A stretch of 64,000 bases of DNA. It comes from Hymenobacter rubripertinctus. GTDB lineage: Bacteria; Bacteroidota; Bacteroidia; Cytophagales; Hymenobacteraceae. How positions within the stretch are numbered: the stretch's first letter is position 1; each line of letters begins with the position of its first letter. The stretch is taken from NCBI RefSeq assembly GCF_003583925.1, contig NZ_QYCN01000025.1, forward strand, positions 46,708 to 110,707, given 5' to 3'. The notes under the pieces are model-generated. The model saw only the letters and a list, made by a program, of their open reading frames with translations. It made no database searches and had not been told where the DNA came from. This document shows, piece by piece, positions 1 through 9,169 of this stretch. Made by a program: the position numbers and the translations under genes.

Positions 1-71
1 TTGCCGAGCTGCGCGCCTACATCGGCGAGGCCGTGAGCTTCTCGCGCATATTTGAGAAGTTGGAAGGCTAG
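1..71 (+). CDS. 3' end of an unidentified CDS (partial)
   Basis: An open frame runs in from the left edge (codons start at base 3) and stops with TAG at 69-71. The visible tail is AELRAYIGEAVSFSRIFEKL plus EG. It is too short to assign to a family. It converges on the minus-strand gene that ends at 212, and a 50-bp-arm palindrome lies in the gap and may terminate both. Confidence 0.5.
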   Translation, partial: AELRAYIGEAVSFSRIFEKLEG

Positions 72-83
72 GAGCCGGAACGC

Positions 84-189
84 AAAAAAACTGTCATTCC
101 GACGAAGGAGGAATCTGAGTTGAATCGTTGAACGAGCCTGTTCAACGATTCAACTCAGATTCCTCCTTCGTCGGAATGACAGTTTTTTT
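84..189. repeat. Perfect 50-bp-arm palindrome (GTCATTCCGACGAAGG family)
   Basis: Bases 84-133 and 140-189 are exact reverse complements (50 of 50), with a 6-nt loop GAGCCT. The arms begin with A7 and end with T7, so a transcript in either direction would form a very strong hairpin followed by a U tract. It sits between convergent genes, so a bidirectional terminator role is plausible. The core GTCATTCCGACGAAGGAGG recurs with variation near 41000 and 47420, so it is also a repeat family member. Confidence 0.9.
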
Positions 190-211
190 AAACTCTTCTA
201 TACGTCCTCAA

Positions 212-610
212 TCAATTCTCGCTCAGCCACTGGGTGGCGTCGCGGCGGGAGGTGAAGTAGTTGAACTCCACCTGGGCGGGGGGCAGGGTGGAGGAGGCGA
301 TGGAGCTGCCGATCTGGTACTGGTACTGGCCCTCGGATACGACGGCAGCAATGAAGAGTGGGCGTTTGGGCTGCTCAGCCAGGGCCTCGGTGAGGGGGGC
401 CAGCAACTCCTCCATATCATCGGTCGGGGGGGCGTTGCGCTTCAGATCCAGGAGCAGCTTGCCCACGTTCTGGGTCAGCATTTCTTCCAGGGCCCGTTGG
501 TAGGCCTGGCCGAATGAAATAGACAACGCCGTGGCGTTGTAGCTCAGGTGCAGGGTTTCAGATACCGGATTGTACGTCAACGACGCATCCGGGGAATGGT
601 ACAAGGTCAT
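212..610 (-). CDS. Hypothetical STAS/SpoIIAA-like protein, 132 aa
   Basis: A small soluble protein without signal peptide or membrane segment. The order of predicted beta strands and helices (LHLSYNATALSISF, then VGKLLLDLKRNAPP, then RPLFIAAVVSEG, then a C-terminal QVEFNYFTSRRDATQWL) resembles the STAS/SpoIIAA-like single-domain proteins common in Cytophagales. These often end in an F.....A..WL motif. No catalytic residues are evident and no partner is adjacent. The family assignment rests on fold-like patterning only, so the function is unknown. Confidence 0.7.
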   Translation of the reverse strand: MTLYHSPDASLTYNPVSETLHLSYNATALSISFGQAYQRALEEMLTQNVGKLLLDLKRNAPPTDDMEELLAPLTEALAEQPKRPLFIAAVVSEGQYQYQIGSSIASSTLPPAQVEFNYFTSRRDATQWLSEN

Positions 611-822
611 GTTAAAAGAAAAAATAACAAGCCGAAAGGAGTAGAGTGCAATTTTTCAGCTACGCAACGACTTGAATTGCGCATGGTTACGAGATATAGG
701 GCATAAAATGTTCACTATATTCGGAAGAAAAAACGCTTTTTCCAATTGTGGTGCCGTTTGGATGCCGGGAGTCCCTGCGGGTTTAACCGCTGATTCTCAC
801 CCGCAACCTGCCCGGGGTTGCG

Positions 823-830
823 TACCTTTG
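823..830 (+). promoter_or_regulatory. Bacteroidota -7 box TACCTTTG
   Basis: A perfect match to the TAnnTTTG -7 element used by the Bacteroidota primary sigma factor, 17 bases upstream of the ATG at 848. No clear -33 TTG is present at the expected spacing. A short hairpin (CGCAACC/GGTTGCG) lies immediately upstream. Confidence 0.6.
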
Positions 831-847
831 CTGCATTTTAACGGCCT

Positions 848-3271
848 ATGTGGAGAAACCTTGCCCTGTTTGTGATTAAGAATCGTCGGCTGCTGATTGG
901 GCTGCTGGTGGTGATTACCGGCTTCATGGCCTGGGAAGCCCGCAAGGTGGAAATGACCTACGATTTCGCCCAAGTCGTGAGTCCCGACGATCCGGACATG
1001 GTGTACTTCCAGCAGTTCAAGCGCCAGTTTGGCGAAGACGGCAACGTGCTCGTGCTGGGCATGCAGGATAGCTCGGTCTACGAGCTGGGCAACTTCAACG
1101 AGCTGCGCCTGCTCACCGACACGCTCAGCGCCGTGGAAGGCGTAAACGGCGTGCTGGGCGTTCCGCGCCTGCCGCGCCTCGAAAAGGACACCACGGCCCG
1201 GACCTTCCGGGCCGTGCCCATCTTCCGTAACCCGCCCAAATCGCAGGCCGAGCTCGACTCGCTGATGCGCGTCGTGAACGAACAGGAGTTCTACAAGGGC
1301 CAGCTGATTTCGCCCGTTACCGGCGCCACCCTGCTGGCCCTTACTCTCGACCCTAAGTACCTGAATTCCAGTCGGCGCGGGGCCGTGATGGACGAAATTC
1401 TGGCCCATGCCCACCGTTTCGAGCGCAAAACCGGCATCCGGCTGCACTACGCCGGCCTGCCCTACGTGCGGGCCACCATGACCACCAAGGTGGCCTCGGA
1501 AATGAAGTTCTTCGTGGCCCTGACACTGGTCATGATGGCCCTCACGCTGCTCATGTTCTTCCGGACCTGGTCGGCGGTGGTGTTTCCGCTGCTCATTGTG
1601 ATGATTGTAGTCATCTGGTGCATCGGGAGCATGGTGTTGCTGGGCTACAAAATTAACCTGCTCACGGGCCTGATTCCGAGCATCATCATCGTTATCGGCA
1701 TTCCCAACTGCACCTACTTACTCAGCCGCTACCACTACGACTACCGCAAATCGGGCAACCAGGTGCTGGCCATGACACGGGTGGTGCGCAAAATTGGCCT
1801 GGTTACCCTGATGAACAACACCACCACGGCCATTGGGTTTGTGGTGTTCTGCTTCACCAACATTGCCATTCTGTTCCAGTTCGGGTTGGTGGCCACCATC
1901 AATATTTACGTCGCCTTTTTGGTGTCGTTTATTCTGATGCCTATCATCTTCACCATTCTGCCGCCGCCCACGGCCAAGCAACTGGACCACCTCGAAGCCA
2001 AGCCGCTCATTAAGCTGCTCGAATTCTTCGATTACCTGGTGCTGGAGCGCCGCCGCACGGTGTACCTGACGGCCCTGGCCCTGGCCGTGCTGGCCGGCGT
2101 GGGCGTGAGCAAGGTGAAGTCGGTTTCCTATATGGTGGACGATTTACCCAAGGATTCGACGGTGAATTCCGACCTCAAGTTCTTCGAGCAACACTTTAAT
2201 GGGGTAATGCCGCTGGAGCTGGTCGTGGATACGGGCAAGGCCAAGGGCCTGCTCAAAATCAAGAACCTGGAGCGCATCGACCGCCTCGAAAAGTACCTGC
2301 GCACCCAGCCCGTGCTCACGAGCCCGGTCAGCATCGTCACGTTCCTGAAAGCCTCCACCCAGGCCTTCTACAACGGTAGCCCCGCCTTCTACCGCCTGCC
2401 CGACAACTCCGAGAAGAACTACATCTTCAGCTACCTGGCCCGCTCACAGTCGAAGCAGGGTTCGGAAGGCGCCCTGACCAGCAAGCTCATGCGCTCCTTC
2501 ACCGACTCCACCATGCGGGAGGCGCGCATCTCGCTCAAAATTGCCGACATCGGCTCCCAAAACCTCGACACGCTGCTCAGCAAGCAGATCCGCCCCGAAA
2601 TCGATAAGATTTTCAAGGGCACGGGCATGAACGTGAAGCTGACCGGCACCACCATCATCTTCACCAAAGGCAACGAATTCCTGATCGGGACGCTCAAAAG
2701 CAGTTTGCTGCACGCGTTCCTGCTGGTGGGGCTGGTGGTGCTGGTGCTGTTTCGCAGCATCCGGACGGTGTTTTTCGCCCTGCTGCCCAACTTCTTCACC
2801 CTGCTGCTCACGGGCGGCATTATGGGCTACTTCGGCATCCCGCTCAAGCCCAGCACGGCCCTCATTTTCAGTATTGCGCTGGGTATTGATGGCGACAACT
2901 CCATCCACCTGCTGGCCAAGTTCCGGCAGGAAATGGCCAGCAACGGCCGCCGGGTGCGGGCCGCCATCAGCACCACGCTTTCGGAGGCCGGCACGAGCAT
3001 GATTTACACCAGCATCGTGCTGTTTCTGGGCTTTTCGGTGTTTGCCTTCTCCGAGTTCGGGGGCACTAAGGCCCTGGGCCTGCTCATGTCGGCCAGCCTG
3101 CTCATCACCAACTTCTCCAACCTGATTCTGCTGCCCTGCCTGCTCGTTACCTTCGAGCACGGGGCCGACGAAACCACCATCGACCAGTCGGCCATCAAGC
3201 ACTACGATGACAACTACCACGCCGAGGACGACGACTTGGAACTGAATCTGGCGAGGATGCGGAAGAGTTAA
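848..3271 (+). CDS. RND superfamily exporter, MMPL/Patched-like, 807 aa
   Basis: An inner-membrane transporter of the MMPL/COG1033 branch of the RND superfamily. The protein shows the two-fold RND layout: TM1 at about residues 12-30, a periplasmic domain, a five-helix bundle from about 220 to 370, a second start near 400-420 (VYLTALALAVLAGVG), another periplasmic domain, and a last bundle from about 620 to 780. The second half keeps the charged LGIDGDNSIHLL segment near residue 680, which is at the position used for proton relay in RND pumps. The first half has IGIPNCTYLLSRYHYDY instead. Substrate cannot be read; relatives move lipids, hopanoids or sterol-like molecules. It is monocistronic, with a strong -7 box just upstream. 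Confidence 0.85.
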   Translation: MWRNLALFVIKNRRLLIGLLVVITGFMAWEARKVEMTYDFAQVVSPDDPDMVYFQQFKRQFGEDGNVLVLGMQDSSVYELGNFNELRLLTDTLSAVEGVNGVLGVPRLPRLEKDTTARTFRAVPIFRNPPKSQAELDSLMRVVNEQEFYKGQLISPVTGATLLALTLDPKYLNSSRRGAVMDEILAHAHRFERKTGIRLHYAGLPYVRATMTTKVASEMKFFVALTLVMMALTLLMFFRTWSAVVFPLLIVMIVVIWCIGSMVLLGYKINLLTGLIPSIIIVIGIPNCTYLLSRYHYDYRKSGNQVLAMTRVVRKIGLVTLMNNTTTAIGFVVFCFTNIAILFQFGLVATINIYVAFLVSFILMPIIFTILPPPTAKQLDHLEAKPLIKLLEFFDYLVLERRRTVYLTALALAVLAGVGVSKVKSVSYMVDDLPKDSTVNSDLKFFEQHFNGVMPLELVVDTGKAKGLLKIKNLERIDRLEKYLRTQPVLTSPVSIVTFLKASTQAFYNGSPAFYRLPDNSEKNYIFSYLARSQSKQGSEGALTSKLMRSFTDSTMREARISLKIADIGSQNLDTLLSKQIRPEIDKIFKGTGMNVKLTGTTIIFTKGNEFLIGTLKSSLLHAFLLVGLVVLVLFRSIRTVFFALLPNFFTLLLTGGIMGYFGIPLKPSTALIFSIALGIDGDNSIHLLAKFRQEMASNGRRVRAAISTTLSEAGTSMIYTSIVLFLGFSVFAFSEFGGTKALGLLMSASLLITNFSNLILLPCLLVTFEHGADETTIDQSAIKHYDDNYHAEDDDLELNLARMRKS

Positions 3272-3291
3272 TTGTCCTCACTTTACGTCCT

Positions 3292-3439
3292 ACGGTCGCC
3301 TCACCCCCTAGCCCCCTCTCCGAAAAGGAGAGGGGGGACTAGCCTAAAACTTACACTTGATTCTAGCTCTAATCCGTTGCGTCTAGCTCTAGTCCCCCCT
3401 CTCCTTTTCGGAGAGGGGGCTAGGGGGTGAGGCGACCGT
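3292..3439. repeat. 51-bp-arm inverted repeat (CCCCCTAGCCCCCTCTCC family)
   Basis: Bases 3292-3342 and 3389-3439 are exact reverse complements over 51 bp, with a 46-nt spacer. Each arm contains its own smaller palindrome (CCCCTCTCC...GGAGAGGGG), so the DNA could form either one long hairpin or two separate ones. It fills nearly all the space between the exporter and ileS. There is no T tract, so it looks like a mobile palindromic repeat rather than a classical terminator. Confidence 0.9.
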
Positions 3440-3466
3440 GAGGCGACTAGAAATACCCAACATAAA

Positions 3467-6400
3467 ATGTCCTACCCCGAATACAAGCAGCCGCTCAACT
3501 ACGGCCAGGTTGGCACCGATATCCTGGCCTGGTGGAAGCAGAACAGCATCTTTGAGAAAAGCGTGAGCAGCCGCGAAGGCCAGCCCACGTTCGTATTCTA
3601 TGAGGGTCCGCCCTCGGCCAACGGCGCGCCCGGTATCCACCACGTGATGGCCCGGACGGTAAAAGACATCTTCTGCCGCTACCAGACGCTGCTCGGCAAG
3701 CAAGTGCCCCGCAAGGGCGGCTGGGACACCCACGGTCTGCCCATCGAGTTGCAGGTGGAAAAGGAGCTGGGCATCACGAAGGAGGATATCGGCAAGAAAA
3801 TCAGCATTGAGGAGTACAACCAGCGCTGCCGCGAAACCGTCATGCGCTTCAAGGCCCAGTGGGACGACCTGACCGAGAAAATGGGCTACTGGGTCGACCT
3901 CGACGACCCCTACATCACCTTCGAGCCCGAGTACATCGAAAGCTGCTGGGCGCTGCTCAAGAAGCTCTACGACAAGGGTTTTCTTTACAAAGGCTACACC
4001 ATCCAGCCCTACTCGCCGGCGGCCGGCACCGGCCTAAGCTCGCACGAACTCAACCAGCCCGGCACCTACCGTGACGTGATGGACACGACCGTCGTGGCCC
4101 AGTTCAAGGTAGTGCGGGATGCGGCTTCGGAGAAGCTGTTCGCGGCGGATGATGCCGCGCCACTCCACATTCTGGCCTGGACGACGACGCCCTGGACGCT
4201 GCCGGCCAACACCGGTCTGGCCGTGGGTAAGAACATTCCCTACGTGCTGGTGCGTACGTTCAACCCCTACACCGGCACGCCCGTCCGGGTGGTGCTGGCA
4301 GAGGCGCTGGTGGGCAAATACTTCACCGAGAAAGGCAAAGAGGCGTCCTTTGAGGACTTCAAGTCCGGTGATAAAGTGCTGCCCTGGCGCATCGAAAACA
4401 CCTTCAAAGGCGCTGACCTCGTCGGCATTAAGTACGAGCGTCTCTTCGGCCACGCCACTGGCTTCCCAGCCTTTGAAAACGAGGAAAACGCCTTCCGCGT
4501 GATTGTCGGCGACTTCGTGACCACGGAGGACGGCACCGGCATCGTGCACATCTCGCCCACGTTTGGCGCGGATGACTTCCGGGTGGCCCAGCAGAACGGC
4601 ATTCCGGCGCTGATGGTAGCCGACGATGAAGGCAAGTTGAGCCCCATCGTGGACCGGACGGGCCGCTACGTGGCCCAGATGGGCGAATTCGGCGGCCGTT
4701 GGGTGAAGAACTACGACGGCCACGACCAGAGCGGGGCCGACTACAAAACGCTCGACGAAAGCATTGCCATCCGCATGAAAGGCGACGGCACGGCCTTCAA
4801 AGTGGAGAAGTACGAGCACACCTACCCGCACTGCTGGCGCACCGACAAGCCCGTGCTCTACTACCCCCTCGATTCCTGGTTTATCAAGACCACGGCCGTC
4901 AAGGACCGGCTCATCGAGCTCAACAAAACCATCAACTGGCAGCCCGCCAGCACCGGCACCGGCCGCTTCGGCAACTGGCTCGAAAACCTGGTCGACTGGA
5001 ACCTGAGCCGCTCCCGCTACTGGGGCACGCCGCTGCCCATCTGGCGCACCCAGGACGGCACCGAGGAAATCTGCATCGGCAGCATCGAGCAGATGAAGCA
5101 GGAGATTGACAAGGCTGTAACGGCCGAAATCATGACCCACAACCCCTACGCCAACGGCGAAAAGGTAGACCTGCACCGTCCCTACGTGGACGATATTTTC
5201 CTGGTGAGCCCCAGCGGCCAGCCCATGTACCGCGAGCCCGACCTGATTGACGTCTGGTTCGACAGTGGTGCCATGCCCTACGCCCAGTGGCACTACCCGC
5301 TCGAAAACGGTGAGAAATTCCAGAAGAATTTCCCGGCCGATTTCATTGCCGAAGGCGTGGACCAGACCCGCGGCTGGTTCTTCACGCTGCACGCGCTGGC
5401 CGTGATGCTGGAAGACTCGGTGGCCTACAAGAACGTGATGGCCAACGGCCTAGTGCTCGACAAGAACGGCAACAAGATGAGCAAGCGCCTCGGCAACGCC
5501 GTCGACCCGTTTGCCACCATCAGCCAGTACGGCCCCGACGCCACGCGCTGGTACATGATTGCCAACGCCCAACCCTGGGACAACCTCAAGTTCGACGTGG
5601 CCGGCATCACGGAGGTGCAGCGCCGCTTCTTCGGCACGCTCTTCAACACCTACTCGTTCTATGCCCTCTACGCCAACCTCGACGGCTTCCAAGCCACCGA
5701 AACGGCCCGCGTGCCCCACCACGAGCTAAGCGAACTGGACCGGTGGATTCTGAGCAAGCTGCAATCCTTGATCAAGGAAGTACGCGGCCACTACGACGCC
5801 TATGACCCCACCAAAGCGGCCCGGGCCATCCAGGATTTCGTCACCGACCAGCTCTCCAACTGGCACGTGCGCCTCTCGCGGCGGCGGTTCTGGAAGGGCG
5901 ACCTGACCCCCGACAAGCGGGCGGCCTACGAAACGCTCCAGGAGTGCCTCACCACCGTGGCCCAGCTCATGGCCCCCATCGCGCCCTTCTTCGCCGAGTG
6001 GCTCTACCAGAACATGACCGACGGCCTGCGCGCCGCCGGCGTTGCCGAAAGCAGCCCGTTCGCCCCCGAATCGGTCCACCTTACGCTTCTCGTGCAGGCC
6101 GATGAAACCCGCATCGACCCGGCCCTGGAGGAACGCATGGAACTGGCCCAGCGGATTTCCTCGCTCACCCACTCGCTCCGCAAAAAGTCGGTGCTGAAGG
6201 TGCGCCAGCCGCTTCAGCGCATTCTGGTGCCGGTGTTCAACGACAACACCCGCGCCCAGGTGGGCAAAGTGGAGGACCTGATCTGCGCCGAGCTGAACAT
6301 CAAGCACGTGGAGTTCCTCGACGACACCAGCGGCGTGCTGGTGAAATCGGTGAAGCCCAACTTCAAGCGCCTCGGCCAGCAGTATGGCCCCAAGCTGAAG

Positions 6401-6868
6401 GTGGTAGGCGCGCGCATTCAGCAGATGACGGCCGAGGAAATCAGCACCATCGAAAAAACCGGCCAGCTGACCGTGGACATCGAGGGTGAAACCTACACCC
6501 TGGCCCCCGACGACGTGGAAATCCGCACCCAGGACCTGCCCGGCTGGCTCGTGGCCACCGACGGCGCCCTCACCGTGGCCCTCGACGTGACCCTGACCGA
6601 CGAGCTGCGCCAGGAAGGCGTGGCCCGCGAGCTGGTGAACCGCCTCCAGAACCTGCGCAAAGACAGCGGCCTGGAAGTGCAGGACAAAATCCGCGTAACC
6701 CTGGGCCAGCAGCCCGAGCTACAAGCCGCCGTGCAGGCCTTCGGCGACTACATCCGGGAAGAAGTGCAGGCCCTGAGCCTGGATTTCGCCCCGGAAATCA
6801 GCGACGGTACGGTGCTCGAATTCGACGACTACTCGGTGCCCGCCCGCCTGGAAGTGGCAACTGCCTGA
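3467..6868 (+). CDS. ileS: Isoleucyl-tRNA synthetase, 1133 aa
   Basis: Charges tRNA-Ile with isoleucine in the cytoplasm. It is a class I synthetase: the HIGH-equivalent motif is GIHH near residues 57-60 within PPSANGAPGIHHVM, and the KMSKR loop is at residues 670-674. The long connective-peptide editing domain lies between them, from about residue 190 to 440 (LAWTTTPWTLPANTGLAVG, then GTGIVHISPTFGADD). The anticodon-binding domain follows from about 750. The length and absence of a C-terminal zinc cluster suit the long eukaryote-like IleRS type that is also associated with mupirocin resistance in other bacteria (family knowledge, not tested here). A terminator follows directly. Confidence 0.97.
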   Translation: MSYPEYKQPLNYGQVGTDILAWWKQNSIFEKSVSSREGQPTFVFYEGPPSANGAPGIHHVMARTVKDIFCRYQTLLGKQVPRKGGWDTHGLPIELQVEKELGITKEDIGKKISIEEYNQRCRETVMRFKAQWDDLTEKMGYWVDLDDPYITFEPEYIESCWALLKKLYDKGFLYKGYTIQPYSPAAGTGLSSHELNQPGTYRDVMDTTVVAQFKVVRDAASEKLFAADDAAPLHILAWTTTPWTLPANTGLAVGKNIPYVLVRTFNPYTGTPVRVVLAEALVGKYFTEKGKEASFEDFKSGDKVLPWRIENTFKGADLVGIKYERLFGHATGFPAFENEENAFRVIVGDFVTTEDGTGIVHISPTFGADDFRVAQQNGIPALMVADDEGKLSPIVDRTGRYVAQMGEFGGRWVKNYDGHDQSGADYKTLDESIAIRMKGDGTAFKVEKYEHTYPHCWRTDKPVLYYPLDSWFIKTTAVKDRLIELNKTINWQPASTGTGRFGNWLENLVDWNLSRSRYWGTPLPIWRTQDGTEEICIGSIEQMKQEIDKAVTAEIMTHNPYANGEKVDLHRPYVDDIFLVSPSGQPMYREPDLIDVWFDSGAMPYAQWHYPLENGEKFQKNFPADFIAEGVDQTRGWFFTLHALAVMLEDSVAYKNVMANGLVLDKNGNKMSKRLGNAVDPFATISQYGPDATRWYMIANAQPWDNLKFDVAGITEVQRRFFGTLFNTYSFYALYANLDGFQATETARVPHHELSELDRWILSKLQSLIKEVRGHYDAYDPTKAARAIQDFVTDQLSNWHVRLSRRRFWKGDLTPDKRAAYETLQECLTTVAQLMAPIAPFFAEWLYQNMTDGLRAAGVAESSPFAPESVHLTLLVQADETRIDPALEERMELAQRISSLTHSLRKKSVLKVRQPLQRILVPVFNDNTRAQVGKVEDLICAELNIKHVEFLDDTSGVLVKSVKPNFKRLGQQYGPKLKVVGARIQQMTAEEISTIEKTGQLTVDIEGETYTLAPDDVEIRTQDLPGWLVATDGALTVALDVTLTDELRQEGVARELVNRLQNLRKDSGLEVQDKIRVTLGQQPELQAAVQAFGDYIREEVQALSLDFAPEISDGTVLEFDDYSVPARLEVATA

Positions 6869-6890
6869 GCCTGATACCGGCTCACCAGCA

Positions 6891-6924
6891 AGGCTCCGAA
6901 ACTACGGTTTCGGAGCCTTTTTTT
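6891..6924 (+). terminator. Rho-independent terminator after ileS
   Basis: A 12-bp stem (6891-6902 with 6907-6918), loop TACG, followed by a run of T. It lies 22 bases after the ileS stop. Confidence 0.85.
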
Positions 6925-6948
6925 GTGCGGCCCGGTCAACCGGCAGCC

Positions 6949-8916
6949 TCATTCTGGCACCGTTATATCGGCCTGCACTTCGGCCAGGGGCGCGGTGGCG
7001 CGGATAAAGTAGCGGTAGCGGCCTGGGCACAGCTGCAACGTTAGCGGCCCGGCCTGCGGGCCGATTTCAGAGGTGAAAACGGGCGGTACCTGGTCGGGGT
7101 GCGGGCCGCTGAGTTCTTCCAGCAGGTAGAGTTGCAGCACCCGGCGGCCGGTGGCACTGGTGGCCCGGTAGGGCGCGAGGTCGAGCGTGACAGGGCGGGC
7201 GTTGGTGGCGGCCGGGTAGGGCAGGGGTAGCCGCCGGGCGTCGAGGCGGTTGTACACCGTTATATCGGCCGTGCTTAAAAGGGCTTCGGGCGGGCGGCGG
7301 GTGGGTTTTTCCGGGTACAACAGCTGCTTGTAAATGCTCCGGGCCAGGCCCGGAGCCGCCAGCGAGTCGAGGTGCTGCCAGTGCGGCGGCAGGTGCAGCT
7401 CCTTGTAGGGAATGCACTGGTCGTGCTCGGTGTGGCTCTGGTTGACGACGACCACCGACTTGCCTCCCCAACCGGCCAGCAGTCGGCGGCGCACATCCCG
7501 CCACGACTCCCTGTTGTCCCAGTTGCCTTCGGACATAGACGTAAACAGCACCACCCGCGCGTGTTTGGGCAACTGCTCCAGGGCGCGCCGGAGGTTTTGT
7601 TGCTGCCGCTGGAGGTGCTCATTCTGGCGTCGTTCAGCGCCGAAGTCAGACGTATGCCGGATGACATGGTCGATGCCGGCCGGCTGGATGGTGTCGGCGT
7701 AGCCAACGAGCGTAAATCCCTGCTGCCGGGCGGTGCGGATAAGGTTGGCGAACTGGTACTCGGCCGCGAATTCGTGGCGGCTGACGGCTGGGTAGGGCTG
7801 CTGACCAAGCAGAGGGGCAGCCCCGTTGAGCGTACTCACCAGCAGGTAGCGAAATCCCTGCGCGTACAACTCGGGCAATAATTGCGCTACCAGCGTCCGG
7901 TGATGCGGCCGGTGCACATTTTCGTCGAACAGGGCCACCTGCTTGCCTTTCGTCTGGCGCAGAATATCGGAATGGGCTTCGTGGACCGAATAAATTTCGT
8001 CCGCCATGCAGCCAAAGGTGCCATCGGTGCTGTACTGGGGCTGCGGCAAGGAGATGAAGTCCAGGTCCGACTCGCTTCGTAGCCACCGTTGCGCGGGGGC
8101 ATTCACGAACGATTCGTATTTGTCGAGGCCGTTTGCCAGGGCCAGGGTGGTGCGGTAAGCTATGGTGCGGTAGCGGTGCTGGTAGCGGGAGAGGCTGGAG
8201 TCGGCCGCGTACTCGGCAGGCGTAATCTGGTTGGCCCCGGCCGCGTGCCGGCCCTCCTGCAACGTAGCCAGCGCCGGCTGCGGGTTGCCGCCGGGAGCGT
8301 GCCGAACCAGGCTGTCGGCGTACCGGGCCAGGGCGGCTACATCGGGCAGGGGTGGGGTTCCGGGCAGTTCCAGGGCCGGGAAAATGCGGCTGCCGTACAG
8401 AATATCGAGGGTTCGTTGCAGGTTGGGGTACTGGCCCAGGCCCCCTCCGTAAGCCGCCCGCTCCACCTCGGCCCGCAAATAGAGCCAGCCGCCCGCTGGC
8501 AGCGCGCAGGCCAGCTCCTGGGTAAGCGGCGGGCTGCTGCTGCCCCGGTAGTAGCGCCCCGGCCGCCAGGCCTCGAAGCCCCAGCCCAGCCACGCTAGGG
8601 CAGCCCCGGTAGGCAGGTGTACCACCGTGAGGGTACTGCGGGGGGCGTTTTGCTGCCGGATAACGGCCAGCACCGAAGCCCCGGCCGCCGCCGCGGGGCC
8701 GGCCAGTTGCCCCAGCCGGGCCGTCAGTTCGGGTTCGGGGGGGCCGAGGGGGTGAGGCGTGGCCTGGAAGCTGGCCGGTAGTGCCAGCCGCAGGCCCAAC
8801 CGCGCATCGGTGTAGGTCTGAGCCAGGGTATCGGGCTGTTGGGCGCGGGCGGGGCCACTAGCCAGCAGCCCCAGTATGCCTGACACCCTCAGGATTCTCC
8901 TCATTGCTTTGCTCAT
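6949..8916 (-). CDS. Secreted TIKI/EreA-ChaN-like protein, 655 aa
   Basis: The protein starts with a signal peptide (MSKAMRRILRVSG hydrophobic core ending ARAQQ), so it is exported. The first 300 residues have no recognisable domain. From about residue 300 to 510 the pattern resembles the TIKI/EreA-ChaN superfamily: VHEAHSDI near 312, LFDENVHRPHHR near 330 followed by LLPELYAQGFRYLL, then a repeat of Rossmann-like strands (QGFTLVGYAD, HARVVLFTSMSEGNWD, KSVVVVNQSHTEHDQ). Family members are metal-dependent hydrolases or heme-binding proteins. The His/Glu-rich positions suggest a metal site, but this is inference. It stands alone between ileS and lspA, in opposite orientation to both. Confidence 0.6.
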   Translation of the reverse strand: MSKAMRRILRVSGILGLLASGPARAQQPDTLAQTYTDARLGLRLALPASFQATPHPLGPPEPELTARLGQLAGPAAAAGASVLAVIRQQNAPRSTLTVVHLPTGAALAWLGWGFEAWRPGRYYRGSSSPPLTQELACALPAGGWLYLRAEVERAAYGGGLGQYPNLQRTLDILYGSRIFPALELPGTPPLPDVAALARYADSLVRHAPGGNPQPALATLQEGRHAAGANQITPAEYAADSSLSRYQHRYRTIAYRTTLALANGLDKYESFVNAPAQRWLRSESDLDFISLPQPQYSTDGTFGCMADEIYSVHEAHSDILRQTKGKQVALFDENVHRPHHRTLVAQLLPELYAQGFRYLLVSTLNGAAPLLGQQPYPAVSRHEFAAEYQFANLIRTARQQGFTLVGYADTIQPAGIDHVIRHTSDFGAERRQNEHLQRQQQNLRRALEQLPKHARVVLFTSMSEGNWDNRESWRDVRRRLLAGWGGKSVVVVNQSHTEHDQCIPYKELHLPPHWQHLDSLAAPGLARSIYKQLLYPEKPTRRPPEALLSTADITVYNRLDARRLPLPYPAATNARPVTLDLAPYRATSATGRRVLQLYLLEELSGPHPDQVPPVFTSEIGPQAGPLTLQLCPGRYRYFIRATAPLAEVQADITVPE

Positions 8917-9020
8917 AACAGAACCGGATCAGGCAAACCGTACGAAACCCCGGGGGCGGCACCAGCCCGCTACCGAAAAGCAGTTTACGCAACCGCGCCC
9001 GGAAACCGGGGCCTTTGCCG

Positions 9021-9028
9021 TAAGTTTG
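9021..9028 (+). promoter_or_regulatory. -7 box TAAGTTTG, possible lspA promoter
   Basis: A full TAnnTTTG match in the divergent gap between the minus-strand secreted protein and lspA, 141 bases upstream of the lspA start. The long leader makes the assignment moderate. Confidence 0.4.
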
Positions 9029-9169
9029 CCCCCTGAATGCCGTTTAGCAATCCGCCGCACAAAGCCCCAAAAAAGGGGTTCAAACCGGCACAAAACCATC
9101 CTTCGGCCACATACTGCGGCGGCAGTGTGTTTTGCGGATCAGTTTAAAATTTCGCTTCTCTTTGTGCTT

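Noticed and set aside
128..517. Plus-strand 129-codon frame
   Set aside because: Begins in the palindrome loop and runs antisense to the STAS-like gene.
4034..5392. 452-codon minus-strand frame
   Set aside because: Shadow of ileS, which has all its synthetase motifs.
8876..9169. 98-codon N-terminal extension of lspA
   Set aside because: Crosses the divergent promoter and gives no LspA-like sequence; the TM1 start at 9170 is standard.
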